Assembly (NCBI GenBank): GCA_024704175.1
Contig: CP085629.1
Span: 4,960,001-5,024,000 of the forward strand
DNA length: 64,000 nucleotides
Direction of reading: 5' to 3'
Origin: Paenibacillus sp. P25
Lineage (GTDB): Bacteria; Bacillota; Bacilli; Paenibacillales; NBRC-103111
The notes under the pieces are model-generated. The model was not told the DNA's origin. It did no database searches and saw only the letters and a list, made by a program, of their open reading frames with translations. Position numbers and translations under genes: made by a program. This document shows, piece by piece, positions 28,549 to 37,244 of this stretch. Position 1 is the stretch's first letter, and the number at the start of each line of letters is the position of its first letter.

Positions 28549-30002
28549 GTTGCACCCTCCGTCATGATTTGTTTGGCCGTCTCGCCGATGATCCGGATGC
28601 CGCGAAGGATCTCCTCGTCCTCCAGCCTGGAGAAGCCGAGACGCATCGTGTTGTGCCCCCCGCCATCCGTGAAAAACACGCTCCCCGGGGTTATCGCCAC
28701 CCCTTGGAGATAACAGGCCTGCTGCAGCAGAGTCACATCAAGCCGATCATCAAACTCGATAAAAAGATGAAGCCCGCCGTCCCCCGACAGCCGCCGCAGG
28801 GGAAGGAACTCTCTGCAGCACCGGAGGGTGAGTTCGTACTTGCGTTTGTACTCGGACCGTGCTTTTTTCAAATATTTCTCGAAATTGCCGTTATGAAGAT
28901 ATTGATACAGCAGGGCTTGATCCAGCGTAGAGGTGTGAATGCTGCGGGCCCGCTTGAGACTCTCCAGGTAATAGATCAGCTCTTGATCGGCAAGCACCCA
29001 CCCCACCCGGAGGCCCGGAAACAATATTTTGGAAAAGCTGCTCAAGTAGACGACGCCATTCCCATTGCCACCACATGCGATTAAGGGAGCTACGTGGGAA
29101 CCGGAATATCTCAGTTCCTCATTAAAGCCGTCTTCGATGATAGGGATTCGGTATTCGGAGAACAGCCGGATGATCTCCATCCGCTTTTCGGGGGACATGA
29201 CGATGCCGGTCGGGTTGTGGTAAGAAGGAATCAAGTAAGCCAAATCGAACGGCCCGTTCGCCAGCTCCCGCTTGAGCTGTTCGATCTGGATTCCGTCCGG
29301 TTCCATGGCGACGCCGGTGAGGTCATAGCCGTGCAGCCGGAGGTTCTTGACCGCCGTAGGGTGGGTCGGATTCTCGCATAGCGCACGTCCGTGCTTCTTA
29401 TGGATGGCGGATAAAAGGAGATCGAAGCCTTCGGTGAAGCCGTTCGTGATCAGGATGTCCTTGCCCTGCAGATCGGCGCCCTTGTTCTCCATATAGCGCA
29501 GCAAGTATTCCATCAGCGGCCGGTAGCCCTTGGCATAGCCGTAGTTCAGGATGATCTCTCCCTCCAGCGACAGCCGGTCCAGAAAAGCGCGCTTCACGTT
29601 GTCCAGATCGAACAGCTTCTCATCCGGGGCAATGCTGGTGAAGGAGATCATCCCCTTCTCTGGCTGCACGCCGTGCTTCCTGAGATCGAGCTCTTCCGCC
29701 AGGAACGCTTGGCCGCTTATCGCGCTGTTCCAATCCATATGCCATGCGGTCGCTGGGGTACTGCCCGAGCGGGAGACGAAATTCCCTTTTCCTTTCACGG
29801 CGTAGACCAGACCTTCTTCCTCCAAATCCGCATAGGCGGCCAGCGCCGTATTCCGGCTGACCCCGAGCAGGGAACTGAGCTCCCGCGTGGAGGGCAGCTT
29901 CTGATCGGTCTGCAGGATACCCCGCAGAATGAGCCGCTTGATGTAATCCTTCACCTGGATATAGACCGGGCGGTCCTCCGCAAGCTTGAAATCGGCAAAC
30001 AT
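28545..30002 (-). CDS. MocR/GabR-type regulator (GntR HTH + aminotransferase), ddl-linked
   Basis: 485 residues, intact. The N-terminal GntR winged helix (YIQVKDYIKRLILRGILQTDQKLPSTRELSSLLGVSRNTALAAYADLEEEGL) is fused to a fold-type I aminotransferase domain. The PLP Lys is in YLSSFSKILFPGLRVGWV, and there are substrate/PLP contacts such as YLIPSYHNPTGIVMS. ATG 30002 follows GGGAGATGATGG. Its stop overlaps the ddl start. MocR proteins sense PLP plus an amine or amino acid. A MocR-type activator of ddl called DdlR has been described in Brevibacillus, so D-Ala sensing is a reasonable inference here. Confidence 0.9.
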   Translation of the reverse strand: MFADFKLAEDRPVYIQVKDYIKRLILRGILQTDQKLPSTRELSSLLGVSRNTALAAYADLEEEGLVYAVKGKGNFVSRSGSTPATAWHMDWNSAISGQAFLAEELDLRKHGVQPEKGMISFTSIAPDEKLFDLDNVKRAFLDRLSLEGEIILNYGYAKGYRPLMEYLLRYMENKGADLQGKDILITNGFTEGFDLLLSAIHKKHGRALCENPTHPTAVKNLRLHGYDLTGVAMEPDGIQIEQLKRELANGPFDLAYLIPSYHNPTGIVMSPEKRMEIIRLFSEYRIPIIEDGFNEELRYSGSHVAPLIACGGNGNGVVYLSSFSKILFPGLRVGWVLADQELIYYLESLKRARSIHTSTLDQALLYQYLHNGNFEKYLKKARSEYKRKYELTLRCCREFLPLRRLSGDGGLHLFIEFDDRLDVTLLQQACYLQGVAITPGSVFFTDGGGHNTMRLGFSRLEDEEILRGIRIIGETAKQIMTEGAT

Positions 30003-30157
30003 GCCATCATCTCCCTACCCCTATCTTGGCATAAATGCTTAAGCAAAAAAGAACCGCGAAGGGCCATCTTTGCGCCGCTTGCGGTTCCTAAGGGATATGT
30101 TGAGACACCGCTTTTTTTCCATATAACTACTTATATAGGATAATTTCGGAAACTTTC

Positions 30158-30187
30158 TTAATAAAATACAAGAAATTATGCTATAGT
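30158..30187 (+). promoter_or_regulatory. Candidate promoter of the AT-rich gene pair
   Basis: TTAATA (30158-30163), an 18-nt spacer and TATAGT (30182-30187), about 95 bp ahead of the secreted-protein gene. The surrounding sequence is AT-rich, so chance matches are likely. Confidence 0.35.
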
Positions 30188-30281
30188 AATTTGTAGTATT
30201 TGGAATAATAGGAATAACCAGGGGTTGATTTGAGTAGCTGGCCAGCTTTCAAATAAATAATTTTTTTGGAGGATAACCTGT

Positions 30282-30758
30282 ATGTTTAAAAAACTACTCA
30301 GTACTATGGGAATTTCTTTGTTACTCTTAAGTTTGCCTGTTGTTGCCTCCGTGACCGAAATATCCTGCGATAACGACACAACAAACGACAACTATTGCAG
30401 TAATCAGTTATCTTATATCCATAGTTGGGACCTTATATCCGAACCATATTATTCTTGGAGTGGTGACTACAGAGTTAATCAATGGCCTGACGATGGATGG
30501 TATGGATGGGAAATCAAAACCGGAGTCAGCAGTTCCAGTCCCGTGTCAATGACATACACAGTCTATTTGAATAGCGAAAACTTCCATGATCAACATGCTG
30601 ATTACTACGTTGATGGCGTTTGGAAAAAAACATTAAATCAGGAAACTGCACCCGTTTACAATGCTATTGGGTCTAGCAGTAATTATGGTACAATAAGTAT
30701 TAGAGTGATTGATAATGACGGTTATACTGGCGCAGATATGGCAAGAGTAAATTGGTAA
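30282..30758 (+). CDS. Secreted beta-rich protein of unknown function
   Basis: 158 residues, ATG 30282 with TTGGAGGA upstream. A signal peptide is present (MFKKLLSTMGISLLLLSLPVVASV). The mature part is rich in Trp, Tyr, Ser and Asp (SWDLISEPYYSWSGDYRV, WPDDGWYGWEIKTGV) with two early Cys (ISCDND, NYCSN) that could form a disulfide. No family recognised. Codon use is clearly AT-richer than the flanks, consistent with acquisition. It pairs with the next exported protein 19 bp downstream (AGGGAGGA site between them), so the two form an operon. Confidence 0.7.
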   Translation: MFKKLLSTMGISLLLLSLPVVASVTEISCDNDTTNDNYCSNQLSYIHSWDLISEPYYSWSGDYRVNQWPDDGWYGWEIKTGVSSSSPVSMTYTVYLNSENFHDQHADYYVDGVWKKTLNQETAPVYNAIGSSSNYGTISIRVIDNDGYTGADMARVNW

Positions 30759-30777
30759 TTCAAGGGAGGAACTCACA

Positions 30778-31599
30778 ATGAAAAAAAAGGTTACTTTAGG
30801 AATTTTTTCTTTCATGATTGTAGCTGGTGGAGTTGTTTCTGTAGGAGTTAATGCTGGTACATTCTTCGGCGATAAACAACCAGTGGCTCAAGCAACTTCG
30901 AAACAAACAACAAGTATTCAAGATAAAATGCTAAATGCCATTGATTATTATAAGACGGTGAAAGGATCCTATTATAGAAATATTGCAGGTCAAAAGTACA
31001 CCGCTGATTTTGAGGTTAACGAGGGATCTCAGCCCGGTAGTAGTGTTATTCTGAAGGATGAGAAAGGAAACGTAACAAAGGAAGTAAAATCAGACGCTGA
31101 TTCTATTTTAGAATTAAATAATCAAGATCGTAGCTATAAAAAAGGATTAAGGGATAAAAATTTTGACATTCCTGCAGAACGCTTAAAGAAAAATTCTGAG
31201 GGCCAATTGGTAGCTTATTACAGAAACGATCCTGCGGCAGTTCGTTATGCAGAAGAAGTTACATTTCCTCAGGATTTCGCGTTTTGGATGAATAATGAAA
31301 ATAAAAACTACTCTATCGTAGGAGAAGAGAAATATCTTGATCGCAAAGCAACGGTCATTACCGGCACTTTAACCGATGTCATGGCTCGAAAATTGAAATC
31401 CGATCAATTCAAATTCTGGGTTGATTCGGAAACAGGCGTTCTACTAAAAATGATAACAACATCGGGTGGCCAAGAGGTAAATAAAATTGAAGTTACAAGC
31501 ATTGCCTTTGATAAAGATGTAGACAAGACAAAATTCACTACTACTGAAACAAAAGGTTATAAAGATAAAAGTCCTAAATTTGAAAAACTAAAAAAATAA
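30778..31599 (+). CDS. Exported RseB/LolA-like protein
   Basis: 273 residues. A signal or anchor segment (VTLGIFSFMIVAGGVVSVGVNA) is followed by a Thr/Gln-rich linker. The beta-rich domain resembles MucB/RseB- or LolA-type outer-surface proteins of Bacillales: SIQDKMLNAIDYYKTVKGSYY, RKATVITGTLTDVMARKLKSDQFKFWVDSETGVLLKM, GGQEVNKIEVTSIAFDKDVDKTKF. The WVDSETGVLLKM strand is the best match to that fold. Such proteins bind lipids or regulate anti-sigma factors, but no sigma gene is adjacent. AT-rich codon use matches its partner upstream. Confidence 0.65.
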   Translation: MKKKVTLGIFSFMIVAGGVVSVGVNAGTFFGDKQPVAQATSKQTTSIQDKMLNAIDYYKTVKGSYYRNIAGQKYTADFEVNEGSQPGSSVILKDEKGNVTKEVKSDADSILELNNQDRSYKKGLRDKNFDIPAERLKKNSEGQLVAYYRNDPAAVRYAEEVTFPQDFAFWMNNENKNYSIVGEEKYLDRKATVITGTLTDVMARKLKSDQFKFWVDSETGVLLKMITTSGGQEVNKIEVTSIAFDKDVDKTKFTTTETKGYKDKSPKFEKLKK

Positions 31600-31656
31600 A
31601 CCTGAAATTCGGGTCCGCCGCGGCAGGCGATCTTGCTTCTGTGGAACAATACAAGA

Positions 31657-31700
31657 AATCGGCCTCCGTTCGCATGGTTTGCGAGGAGGCCGATTTTCAT
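31657..31700. terminator. Bidirectional intrinsic terminator
   Basis: Perfect 11-bp stem AATCGGCCTCC / GGAGGCCGATT (31657-31667 / 31685-31695) followed by TTCATTTTTC. It closes the AT-rich pair on the plus strand and could also end minus-strand transcripts. Confidence 0.8.
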
Positions 31701-31701
31701 T

Positions 31702-32045
31702 TTTCTCTGAGGATGTCGATCCACCCTACGACACTCATCGTCAAAATATGCAGCAGGGTGATCACGACAATAACCTTGTATTCAAATTTCTGATTGACCC
31801 AAAAATTTTAAGCCATTCCATAGAGCTTCGCCTCATATTTGAAGAATCGAAGGATTTGATTCCAGTTTTCCATGGCAACTTCCATTCCCGGGATCATTTC
31901 TACTTTTAAATATTAAATTGGTTAGAGTCCCAATAATGAAACTGACTATCAACGCAAGGAAAACGGATTGGATCATTGGCCCCAATATAGCACCTCCCTG
32001 AATCACATCCATTATTAAAAAAATCGCGACAAGAAAGAATGACAC
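31702..32045 (-). pseudogene. Small membrane-protein remnant(s)
   Basis: A GTG-started frame at 32045 gives a ~50-residue hydrophobic protein (FLVAIFLIMDVIQGGAIL, SVFLALIVSFIIGTLTNLIF). The frame to its left (31912 to 31702) reads MEVAMENWNQILRFFKYEAKLYGMA, stop, then KFEYKVIVVITLLHILTMSVVG, which looks coding on both sides of the stop. No good ribosome binding site is present. This could be two small genes or one broken by an indel. The function is unknown and the call is weak. Confidence 0.35.
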
Positions 32046-32213
32046 AGCATTGTCAATTCATTCTAGTTTGTTTCATTTGCATCCATCAATTTAATTAGTA
32101 TCCCATAAATTATAGTGACATTAACATTAAAGGAATTATATTACTTCACCTCTGCATAAAGAAAGCCAAATGGCAAATAATACGCTTAAAACCAATCAAA
32201 GGAGAGCCGCACC

Positions 32214-32339
32214 ATGAATCCGATGGAAGAAGAAGCCGTACAAGAGCCTGCGGAGCAAGCTCCAGGCGAAGCCGCTGAGGAAATCAGTGAAGAAGTGAAT
32301 CCCGAGCACACCCACATCGAGTGGGCCGGTTATATTTGA
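32214..32339 (+). CDS. Acidic 41-residue peptide ORF
   Basis: ATG at 32214 has an AAAGGAGAG site at good spacing. The 41 codons are highly acidic in the first 30 residues (MNPMEEEAVQEPAEQAPGEA, then EEISEEVNPE) and end with the aromatic tail HTHIEWAGYI before TGA. A strong terminator begins 18 bp later, so this is a self-contained transcription unit. There are no signal peptide and no cysteines. The acidic leader plus short hydrophobic C-terminus resembles a ribosomally made precursor or signalling peptide. No modifying enzyme or transporter is adjacent, so that is only a hypothesis. Confidence 0.55.
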   Translation: MNPMEEEAVQEPAEQAPGEAAEEISEEVNPEHTHIEWAGYI

Positions 32340-32356
32340 AAAGGGGCCGTAAAACA

Positions 32357-32403
32357 AAAGAAGCTTCCATCCCGCTATCGCAGGAAATTGGAAGCTTCTT
32401 TGC
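32357..32403. terminator. Bidirectional intrinsic terminator
   Basis: A 13-bp perfect stem (core AAGAAGCTTCCA / TGGAAGCTTCTT) with T runs on both sides. It serves the 41-codon ORF (plus) and the pectin operon (minus). Confidence 0.85.
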
Positions 32404-32433
32404 TTGAACATTCGCTTACAGCCCATGCCCAGC

Positions 32434-33426
32434 TTACGGCCGTCCGCCGATCATGCCTTCCGATATGAGCCATTCCTCGCACAGCTTGGTCCACAACGCT
32501 ACCGGCCCCTTGGCGAGCCGGATCCCGAACCCGTGGCCGCCCGTGCGGAAGATATGCAGCTCGGCGTCGGCCTTAGCCGCTTTCAACGCCTGATAGAACA
32601 GCACGCTGTTCTCGGTGGAGACCCCGTCATCGTGCGCTTGAACGATAAAGGCCGGAGGCGTATTCGCATCGACATGCAGCTCATTCGAGAACCGTTCGAC
32701 CAGCTCCTCGCTCGGGTCCGCTCCGAGCAGCTTCCCGCGCGAGCCTGGGTGAGTTATCCCTTCCTTCATCGAGATGACGGGATAACCGAGCACGAGGAAG
32801 TCCGGTCTGGCATCCAGCCCGTCCGCACCGTCCACCGGATCGTATACCGGAGCGGTATACTGGGTCGCTAGGGTGGAAGCCAGATGCCCTCCGGCCGAGA
32901 AGCCCATCACGCCGACTTTGCCCGCATCGATCCCCCATTCGTCAGCATTTTGCCTGATGATTCGCATCGCTCGCTGCGCATCCTGCAGCGGCACATTGTA
33001 GCCCACCTCGTGTCCTTCTCCCGGCAGACGGTACTTAAGAACAAACGCCGTGATACCGAGCGAGTTCAGCCATTCGGCGATGTCGGCCCCCTCTTTGTCA
33101 ATCACCACGCGCTCATAACCACCTCCTGGGGCGATCAAGACGGCGGCCCCGTTCGCCCGGCCTTTCGGAGGGAAGAAAGGAATGATACTCGGATCCGTAA
33201 TCCCGGTCACGGCTCTGTCCTGAACCTTGGGATCCGTGCTTCGCTCCAGGACCTGCTGTTTCAGGTCCAGTCCCCCGGAGCCGGGGGCCGTACCCGGCCA
33301 GAGCGGAATTTCCTCCCCGGCAAACAGCCGGTTAGGCACTTCCTTCTTCGCAGCCGCCGCCGGCGAGATGACGCCTGTAAGCAGAAGCAGGACCACAAGC
33401 GGCGCTTTCCATTTCAGACTAAACAC
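32434..33426 (-). CDS. Secreted alpha/beta-hydrolase esterase of the pectin operon
   Basis: 330 residues from GTG 33426 behind AGGGGTGAT. A signal peptide (APLVVLLLLTGVISPAAAA) is followed by an alpha/beta hydrolase: oxyanion loop LIAPGGGYERV, nucleophile elbow VGVMGFSAGGHLAS (Ser), Asp in FIVQAHDDGVS and His in RTGGHGFGIRLA. It is close to the xylan/pectin acetylesterase-like (BD-FAE/CE) enzymes of polysaccharide loci. It is last in the pectinesterase-pectate lyase-esterase operon, 38 bp after the lyase. Removing acetyl groups from pectin is the likely role, and the exact ester is inferred from context. Confidence 0.82.
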   Translation of the reverse strand: MFSLKWKAPLVVLLLLTGVISPAAAAKKEVPNRLFAGEEIPLWPGTAPGSGGLDLKQQVLERSTDPKVQDRAVTGITDPSIIPFFPPKGRANGAAVLIAPGGGYERVVIDKEGADIAEWLNSLGITAFVLKYRLPGEGHEVGYNVPLQDAQRAMRIIRQNADEWGIDAGKVGVMGFSAGGHLASTLATQYTAPVYDPVDGADGLDARPDFLVLGYPVISMKEGITHPGSRGKLLGADPSEELVERFSNELHVDANTPPAFIVQAHDDGVSTENSVLFYQALKAAKADAELHIFRTGGHGFGIRLAKGPVALWTKLCEEWLISEGMIGGRP

Positions 33427-33464
33427 GAAACATCACCCCTGTTACAAAAAGGTTGGGAACCCCG

Positions 33465-35211
33465 TTATTTATGAAGAGAACCCTGCACCGGCACCACTTG
33501 AAAAGACTGCGGCGCCGCCGCGTTGCCGGCCGCATCCTTGGCTGTTACCGCAATTTCATTCTGTCCCGGCTGCAGCTCGACGGGTCGCGAGGTGAAGGTC
33601 AAATCCTCATGCACCTCAGCGGCCTTGCCGTTGACTTGAACCTCTCCCTTTTCGTTCAATCGGCCTGTTACGATAAACGGAGCGCTTGCTACGTTATAAT
33701 GGTTGCCCGTCTTGGTTCCGGGAGCTTGAACCGTGAGCACCGGCGAGATTGCATCCTCGACGCGTTTTAACGTACCGACCGTCAGCTTCCCTCCGTCGGC
33801 CGTCTGCGACTGGTTCCCGGTCACTTTCACGTAAACCCGATTTTCGAAATATCCCGTGGACGCGGCGACCTGAAGCAGCTTCGCAGGATAGGTTCCCGCC
33901 CAGGAGTAGCCGTTCCGGCGTTCGGCTTCGATCTCCAGGATATTGTGCTTGATCACACCGTCGCGGCCGGAGAAGATCGGCAGATTCGTCCCGATTTCAT
34001 AGAAGCGGTACCAGATCGTGCTGTTCGGGTCCGGAACGAAATAGACGTTGTTCGGATCACCGGAGACGTACTTCATGCCCACGATTTTGTTAGCATTGAA
34101 ATAAGCCAGAGCGCCGTCCACTGCCTGCTTGACCTCCGGCGAAGGGTTCGGCGGCGCCATCAGGTACTTGATGATCCCGACCGATTCGGACCCCGAAATC
34201 GAAGGATGCTCATAGGCGCGGGCCCCGCGCGGCTCGTAGGTGACCGGGTCGTGCTGCGCGCACCAAGCGGTCAGCTCGCCACCTACCCGGATCTGCGCTT
34301 TTAGAATATAATCCAGACCGTTATCGAGGCTTGTTCCGATCCGGCGCCTTACGGCATCGTCCACAATATCGGTGTTGAAGGGGTACTGCTTCGCCTCGGC
34401 CATGCTGAGCACGCCCATCACGCGCATCATGGCATTGTCGTTGAAGGTAACATAGTCCGAATAGTTGCCGCGTGCAGGGTATACCTGCGGCCAGCCCCCG
34501 CTCGGATACTGCATCGTCAGCAGAAAATCGATGCCGCGCTGAACGGCGGCTTTGTACCGCGCATCCCCGGTTTCCTTGTACATCACGGCTAGGAACAGAA
34601 TCTCATTGGTCGTCGCATTGTTGTCGATCGTGCCGATATCTTTGCCGTCCTTGGTCCGCCAGTCGGACTTGGGCTCCGTCCCGTTCCACGGCCGCTTGAA
34701 TCTGCTGGTCAACTTGTACCAGCCGCCGTACTCGTCCTGCCAGCTCAGCAAATTGTCCGCCTGCCGGACATCCTTCGCGCGGTCTCCCGTGTACGCGTAA
34801 TCCGAGGTGCTCAGGAAGGGAACGCTCTTCGGATTTTCCGTCACCGGCCTGTCGATGGTCGCATCCGGCTTGACCGGTCTGCTCCGTTTCGAGCACAACC
34901 ACCGTATTTCCGTCGGCATTGGTCTCCACTTTGCTCGTTTTCACCGTAAAATTGTTCGTCAGCTTGGGGTCCAGGCCGTACCAATCGCCCAGAGCCGAAT
35001 CGAGCTCGAAATCCGACGGGTTCACAGCGCTCAGCTTTTGATTCAGCGTGACTTTAAAGGTCGTAGGGGTGACCGCTTCGGCCTTCACAATGGTCAGCGG
35101 AGCCGCTTCGGCGCCTGCCGGCTTGGGAACCAGGGCCGGGCCTATAGAGGATACCGCGATGAGCGAACAGACGGCGGGGATGAGTAAGTTGGATCTGAGT
35201 GTACGAAACAT
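33465..35211 (-). CDS. Pectate lyase, family PL10 type, frameshifted
   Basis: About 582 residues. ATG 35211 follows AAGGAGG, with a signal peptide (LLIPAVCSLIAVSSIGPALVPKPAGAEA). An N-terminal ~90-residue beta domain (TPTTFKVTLNQKLSAVNPSDFELDSALGDWYGL) precedes a frame break near 34885. The PL10 catalytic (alpha/alpha) domain follows: LLSWQDEYGGWYK, GTIDNNATTNEILFLAVMYKETGD, MQYPSGGWPQVYPARGNYSDYVTFNDNAMMRVM, FYEIGTNLPIFSGRDGVIK. A C-terminal Ig-like unit (VNGKAAEVHEDLTFTSRPVELQPGQNEI) ends the protein. It cleaves polygalacturonate by beta-elimination outside the cell, after the pectinesterase removes methyl groups. Confidence 0.9.
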
Positions 35212-35275
35212 AGATGAGTTCAGCCTCCTTGAGATGAATTACAAATATCGTCATGTCCATGCGAATTACCGGACT

Positions 35276-36376
35276 TCATTCCTTATCCTGTCCCAGCTTC
35301 ACGGGACCGCCCCACTTGTTCAGGGATGGCTTCGGATTCCAGCCGTCCTGCCCCTCGAGCACCTTCTCCGCCGTATAGTCCTTCGATTCCTGCACCGTCA
35401 GTTGCCTGGACCAGGATACGCGTGCCTCCGGGTTCGCCCCCAGGCCCTTGCTGTGGTATTCCGCGTAGCGGGCGGTGAGCTCCCGGGCCGGATTGTTCCA
35501 GTTATGCCATCCGACCGGACGGATGATGTCCGACATGGTCGAGTCGATGAAGGTGACGGATGCATAGTCGCGCCACGGGCGGCCGAGGTATACCGTGCCG
35601 GCTTCCACTTGATCCGACCCGGTCAGCCGGCATTTGATAAAGACCAGCCCGTACTTCGATTCCTGAGGAGCCGAGGATGCCGTAATATAACCGCCGGTCC
35701 GTTTGCTGTGAACCTCGCACTGCTCGAATACCGCGGTACCGCTTCCATAGATGTAATCCACGCCGCCTTCGATGTAGCAATCCCGGAAATAGGATCGCTT
35801 GCCCCCTCCTTCGACCCGCGGCGTATCCTGCCAGCCGAGAAAACGGACATGCTGGAAGACGGCCCGGTCGCCGTTCATATACATGGCCAGCGCCTGAGCG
35901 ATGGTGCCCGCCGAGTTCTCGAAGGTCAGGTTGGACGCCCGGAAATCGTTCGCCTCCACATAGACGGTCGGAATCTCTTTATTGCTCAGCTTGTGGCCCG
36001 GGGGCCGCTCGATCCCTGCGTAATCGTCGAAGGTAATCACCGTTCCGTCCTGGTCTTCCCCGATGAGGGTAATGTTGGCCTGGCTCGGCTTCACGACGAC
36101 CTTCTCCTTGTACACGCCTTTCTTGATAAAAATAACGAACGGTTCGGTGCGGTTCGCCGGTACGGCATCGATCGCCTGCTGCACCGAGCTGTAATCCCCG
36201 GCGCCGTCCCGGGCCACCACCAAATCGTATTTGGTTTGGGCCTCCGCCGGGAAGTCCGCCTGTGCCCAGCCGCTTGCCGGCTGAACCGCTTCATCCGCTG
36301 CAAAAGCCGGGGCAAGTCCGGTGAGCCCCAAAGAAAGAACTGAACAGATCACAACTTTCGAAAGCCCTTTCATCAT
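35276..36376 (-). CDS. Pectinesterase (CE8)
   Basis: 366 residues, intact, with a signal peptide (VVICSVLSLGLTGLAPAFA). The right-handed beta-helix pectin methylesterase has all signature blocks: VARDGAGDYSSVQQAIDAVP, IAQALAMYMNGDRA, RFLGWQDTPRV (Asp), YIEGGVDYIYGSGTAVFEQC (catalytic Asp) and VYLGRPWRDYASV (Arg). It demethylates pectin outside the cell, producing substrate for the following pectate lyase, which starts 64 bp downstream. It is the first gene of the operon. The cre site at 36427-36440, 50 bp upstream, points to carbon catabolite repression by CcpA. Confidence 0.95.
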   Translation of the reverse strand: MMKGLSKVVICSVLSLGLTGLAPAFAADEAVQPASGWAQADFPAEAQTKYDLVVARDGAGDYSSVQQAIDAVPANRTEPFVIFIKKGVYKEKVVVKPSQANITLIGEDQDGTVITFDDYAGIERPPGHKLSNKEIPTVYVEANDFRASNLTFENSAGTIAQALAMYMNGDRAVFQHVRFLGWQDTPRVEGGGKRSYFRDCYIEGGVDYIYGSGTAVFEQCEVHSKRTGGYITASSAPQESKYGLVFIKCRLTGSDQVEAGTVYLGRPWRDYASVTFIDSTMSDIIRPVGWHNWNNPARELTARYAEYHSKGLGANPEARVSWSRQLTVQESKDYTAEKVLEGQDGWNPKPSLNKWGGPVKLGQDKE

Positions 36377-36426
36377 CCTTCACTCCTTACTCCTTCGGCT
36401 GATTTGCGCTTGAACTGCCTCCGCAG

Positions 36427-36440
36427 TGTAAACGCTAACA
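36427..36440. promoter_or_regulatory. CcpA cre site upstream of pectin operon
   Basis: TGTAAACGCTAACA matches the Gram-positive cre consensus TGWAANCGNTNWCA at all 14 positions. It lies 51 bp upstream of the pectinesterase start codon. Confidence 0.8.
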
Positions 36441-36651
36441 ATTTTCCGGGTAAAATCGCTGCGCCCTCCCCAATCTATATCCCGAGACGAAAGCATGTCC
36501 TAAATATACCATGACGGAAGGGGCCAAAAATTTGTCTTTCTTGCTCTTTTGTATCACATCCTTGTCCAATTGTAGCGAAAGTCAGAGGAGCTTTCCCGGT
36601 GACTGAAAAGGCTTATAGATGGGAAATATAGGACGAAGGAGGTGGACGTTA

Positions 36652-37209
36652 GTGACCTTATCCTATCCATCGTACGAAGACATACAAGCGATTAGGGAAC
36701 AGCTCTTCAAAGCCTCCATGGATCACTGGATTCATCATGACTTCCTTTCGTGGAAATGGTGGTCGCTTGTTGGCCTGACCGTCATTCCCTGGATCCTATG
36801 GTGGAACCTTGTTGACCGGCGCCGCCGTCAGCCCATCTTTCTGTTCGGATGTCTTATGAGTATGTTTGCCGTGATATTGGATAATCTGGGGACGGACTTA
36901 TTGTGGTGGGGATATCCCGACAAGTTTCTCCCGGCCATACCGCCGCTAATGTCGGCCGATCTAACACTCATCCCGGTCTGTTATATGGTGATCTACCAGC
37001 TGTTTCCCGGGTTCAAATCCTTTCTTACCGCCACGGTCTTGCTGGGGGCCGTTCTGGCCTATATAGCGGAGCCGCTGATCTTTATTAAGCTGGATCTTTA
37101 CCGTTTGAACAGCTGGAAGCTCACGTATTCCCTGCTGTTTTATGTGATCGCGGCGCTCGTTGCCCGGTTTCTTGTCCGGACGATGAAATCCGAAGAACCG
37201 TCCGCATGA
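36652..37209 (+). CDS. CBO0543-like membrane protein
   Basis: 185 residues from GTG 36652, eight to nine bases after GAAGGAGG; a longer frame to 36619 has no site. About five membrane helices: WWSLVGLTVIPWILWWNLV, PIFLFGCLMSMFAVILD, LIPVCYMVIYQLFPGF, FLTATVLLGAVLAYIAEPL, YSLLFYVIAALVARFLV. The DNLGTDLLWWGYPDKFLP loop and overall plan fit the CBO0543 family, which is common in endospore formers. Function unknown. It stands alone, divergent from the pectin operon and convergent with the hemoglobin gene. Confidence 0.75.
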   Translation: MTLSYPSYEDIQAIREQLFKASMDHWIHHDFLSWKWWSLVGLTVIPWILWWNLVDRRRRQPIFLFGCLMSMFAVILDNLGTDLLWWGYPDKFLPAIPPLMSADLTLIPVCYMVIYQLFPGFKSFLTATVLLGAVLAYIAEPLIFIKLDLYRLNSWKLTYSLLFYVIAALVARFLVRTMKSEEPSA

Positions 37210-37244
37210 GCGCCGCAGTCTCTTTACCATTTTGCCGCCAAAGA

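Noticed and set aside
35048-36343. 431-codon open frame on the plus strand opposite the pectinesterase gene.
   Set aside because: It is antisense to a textbook CE8 enzyme with all motifs, and has no ribosome binding site or recognisable domain. Long antisense frames are common in GC-rich coding DNA.
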